From Actinomycetota bacterium (GTDB lineage Bacteria; Actinomycetota; Acidimicrobiia; Acidimicrobiales; Ilumatobacteraceae), in assembly GCA_016213625.1 (NCBI GenBank), contig JACQZZ010000064.1, positions 1 through 33,724 on the forward strand: a stretch of 33,724 bases of DNA. Direction: 5' to 3'. Positions within the stretch are counted from its first letter, which is position 1. Every line of letters begins with the position of its first letter. Position numbers and translations under genes: made by a program. Positions 31,956-33,724 of the stretch are shown here, piece by piece. The notes under the pieces were generated by a model, which did not search any database, was not told the DNA's origin, and worked only from the letters and a program-made list of their open reading frames with translations.

Positions 31956-33287
31956 ATGCAGCACGTGCTCGACGCCATCCAGTCCGACGCCAGCAGCGCC
32001 GACTTCGCCAACCTCGCCATCCCCGAGAGCTACCGCGCCGTCCACGTCCTGAAGGACGAGCAGGACATGTGGAAGGGGGTGCCGTCGAAGGAGAAGGACC
32101 CGCGCAAGAGCCTGCATGTGGGAGAGGTGCCCACCCCCGAGCTCGCGCCCGACGAGGTGTACATCGCCGTCATGGCGAGCAGCATCAACTTCAACACGGT
32201 GTGGTCCAGCATCTTCGAGCCGGTCAGCACGTTCGGGCCGATGGCTCGTCTGGCGCGCGAGAGCGAGTGGGCCAAGCGCCACGACCAGCCGTACCAGGTG
32301 GTGGGCAGCGACGCCTCGGGTGTGGTGCTGAAGGTGGGCACGGCCGTGCGCAACTGGAAGCCGGGCGACCGCATCACCGTGCACTGCAACCACGTCGACG
32401 ATCAGGACCAGAGCGCCCACGACGATTCGATGATGGCCGCCAACCAACGCATCTGGGGTTACGAGACCAACTTCGGTGGCCTCGCCGATCTCGCCGTGGT
32501 GAAGGCCAACCAGCTGATGCCGAAGCCCGCGCACCTCACGTGGGAAGAGGCCGCGGTGAACGCGCTGTGCAACAGCACCAGCTATCGCATGCTCGTCGGC
32601 CGCAACGGCGCGCAGATGAAGCAGGGCGATGTCGTCCTCATCTGGGGGGCCACCGGTGGCATCGGCGCGTATGCCACGCAATACGTGTTGAACGGCGGCG
32701 GCATCCCCGTGTGCGTGGTGTCGTCCAGCGACAAGGCCGACATCCTGCGCAGCATGGGCGTCGAGCACATCATCGATCGTGCGGCCGCCGGCTACCAGTT
32801 CTGGAAAGACGAGCGGACCCACGACGAGGGCGAGTGGCGTCGACTGGGCAAGGACATCCGCGAGCTGTGCGGTGAAGACCCCGACATCGTGTTCGAGCAC
32901 CCGGGCCGCAGCACGTTCGCCGCGTCGATGTACGTGGCCAAGCGCGGCGGCACCATCGTCACCTGCGCGGCCACCAGCGGCTTCATGATGGAGTTCGACA
33001 ACCGCCACTTCTGGATGCGGCTGAAGAAGCTCGTCGGGTCCCACTTCGCCAACTACAAGGAGGCGTGGGAGGCCAATCGGCTCATCAGCAAGGGCATGAT
33101 CCACCCGGTGATGAGCCAGGTGTTCAGCCTCGACCAGACCGGTGAGGCCGCCTTCCAGGTGCACCACAACATGCACGAGGGCAAGATCGGCGTGCTCGCC
33201 TTGGCGCCCGCCGAAGGCCTGGGGGTCACCAAACCCGAACTGCGCGAGCAGCTCGGCGACAAGCTCCACGCCTTCCGCCGCGCCTGA
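31956..33287 (+). CDS. ccr: Crotonyl-CoA carboxylase/reductase
   Basis: 443 residues, zinc-less MDR family. NADPH fold G-A-T-G-G-I-G. The CO2 site described for the Kitasatospora enzyme (Asn81, Phe170, Glu171, His365) maps to N80 (S-S-I-N-F-N), Y169-E170 in W-G-Y-E-T-N-F-G-G, and H363 in G-S-H-F-A-N-Y; only Phe to Tyr differs. Glu and His at that site separate carboxylating from merely reducing enzymes. It makes ethylmalonyl-CoA from crotonyl-CoA, NADPH and CO2, for acetate assimilation or polyketide extender supply. Mutase and epimerase genes of that route are not in the window. Confidence 0.94.
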   Translation: MQHVLDAIQSDASSADFANLAIPESYRAVHVLKDEQDMWKGVPSKEKDPRKSLHVGEVPTPELAPDEVYIAVMASSINFNTVWSSIFEPVSTFGPMARLARESEWAKRHDQPYQVVGSDASGVVLKVGTAVRNWKPGDRITVHCNHVDDQDQSAHDDSMMAANQRIWGYETNFGGLADLAVVKANQLMPKPAHLTWEEAAVNALCNSTSYRMLVGRNGAQMKQGDVVLIWGATGGIGAYATQYVLNGGGIPVCVVSSSDKADILRSMGVEHIIDRAAAGYQFWKDERTHDEGEWRRLGKDIRELCGEDPDIVFEHPGRSTFAASMYVAKRGGTIVTCAATSGFMMEFDNRHFWMRLKKLVGSHFANYKEAWEANRLISKGMIHPVMSQVFSLDQTGEAAFQVHHNMHEGKIGVLALAPAEGLGVTKPELREQLGDKLHAFRRA

Positions 33288-33331
33288 GTCCGTTCTCGGG
33301 CTGATCCGTCCCACCGCGGCTTCTCGGTCGG

Positions 33332-33356
33332 TTTCGTCTCGGAACCCGAGACGAAA
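33332..33356. terminator. Perfect 11-bp hairpin between convergent genes
   Basis: TTTCGTCTCGG (33332-33342), loop AAC, and the exact complement (33346-33356). It lies 45 bp after the ccr stop and 10 bp before the stop of the convergent thioredoxin-fold gene, with A or T runs of 3-4 at its feet. Likely a bidirectional terminator. Confidence 0.65.
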
Positions 33357-33366
33357 ACGACCCGGA

Positions 33367-33724
33367 TCACCCGTTGACGAAAGCGATCAACGCCTGGTCG
33401 TCCATCTCGCCCTGGGTTCGCCGGAGCACCGTGCCGTCGGTGTGGACGAGCACGAAGTACGGGAAGCCGGTCACGCCGTAGGCGGTCGCCGCATCGCCCG
33501 GTGATCCGTCGCCGGCGTCGGTGTCGATGTAGATCGGGCCGAGCTGGCCCCAGGAGGCGAGATCGGCATGCGTGTAGATCTCGTCGCCGGGCGACGAGGC
33601 GGTCTCGACGATGACGACCTTGGTGTCGGGGAGACTGTCGGTCTCGGCGCCGATCACGATGGGGAGCACCGTCTTGCAGTGCGGGCACCACGGCGCGGTG
33701 AACACCACGAGCGTGCGCGTGTCG
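33367..33724 (-). CDS. Thioredoxin-fold protein (5' end outside window)
   Basis: C-terminal 118 codons only; the frame runs off the right edge without a start, reading D-T-R-T-L-V-V-F before the active site. W-C-P-H-C is a thioredoxin-type CxxC redox centre and G-F-P-Y-F supplies the cis-proline. The central S-P-G-D-E-I-Y region is longer than in a minimal thioredoxin, as in TlpA/ResA-like exported proteins. A signal peptide, if any, lies outside the window, so location is open. Confidence 0.85.
   Translation of the reverse strand, partial: DTRTLVVFTAPWCPHCKTVLPIVIGAETDSLPDTKVVIVETASSPGDEIYTHADLASWGQLGPIYIDTDAGDGSPGDAATAYGVTGFPYFVLVHTDGTVLRRTQGEMDDQALIAFVNG

Overview
The window is 33.7 kb of GC-rich, gene-dense bacterial chromosome. 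An acyl-CoA carboxylase beta subunit followed by a small epsilon subunit, a LigC-type ATP-dependent ligase, the dnaX-recR pair and many (T/P)-rich lipoproteins point to an actinomycete. Sparse -35 boxes and many start codons lying directly behind a TANNNT -10 box agree with that. Acidimicrobiia is my best guess (inference; no rRNA is present). I see no tRNA, rRNA, CRISPR array, insertion sequence or prophage gene, and no broken genes apart from one gene cut by the right window edge.

Layout. 28-3791: a fumarylacetoacetate-hydrolase-family gene diverges from a tightly overlapping operon of an acetoacetate-decarboxylase-like protein, a cytochrome P450 and a gamma-glutamyl hydrolase (C26), probably a small catabolic or detoxification module. 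3828-8188: MarR regulator with a PlsC acyltransferase, a lipoprotein zinc protease, cytidine deaminase, a cupredoxin lipoprotein and a PAP2 membrane phosphatase. 8216-12176: a DapC/glutamine-transaminase-like aminotransferase convergent with an omega-amidase-like nitrilase, a TetR regulator, a GNAT enzyme and MsrA. 12205-15374 (minus): calcineurin-like phosphoesterase, DinB/maleylpyruvate-isomerase-like protein, class III CoA-transferase and a nucleoside deoxyribosyltransferase-like protein. 15487-18158: a membrane protein with a degenerate GGDEF domain and two tandem RDD paralogues. 18204-21770: AccD-AccE, LigC and a small membrane protein. 21780-26129: a CopC-CopD-like fusion diverging from dnaX-recR. 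26130-26453: the only long gene-free stretch; it holds repeats, large hairpins and a strong candidate small RNA on the minus strand. 26454-33724: thiolase, MFS transporter, GH18 lipoprotein, EamA transporter, cyclophilin lipoprotein, crotonyl-CoA carboxylase/reductase and the end of a thioredoxin-fold protein.

How genes fit together. Thiolase, crotonyl-CoA carboxylase/reductase and the propionyl-CoA-type carboxylase are three enzymes of the ethylmalonyl-CoA route, or of supply of branched acyl-CoA extender units, though they are not in one operon. The cell surface is well represented by five exported or membrane-anchored proteins. At 14 genes a TANNNT box sits 6-8 nt before the start codon, so leaderless mRNAs seem to be the rule here for first genes of transcripts, while Shine-Dalgarno sequences appear mainly inside operons or behind longer leaders. 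Two divergent gene pairs share a symmetric -10 box. The most unusual object is the minus-strand RNA candidate at about 26247-26367. It has a consensus TTGACA-17-TAATGT promoter, a long hairpin with a C-rich loop, and a six-U tail.
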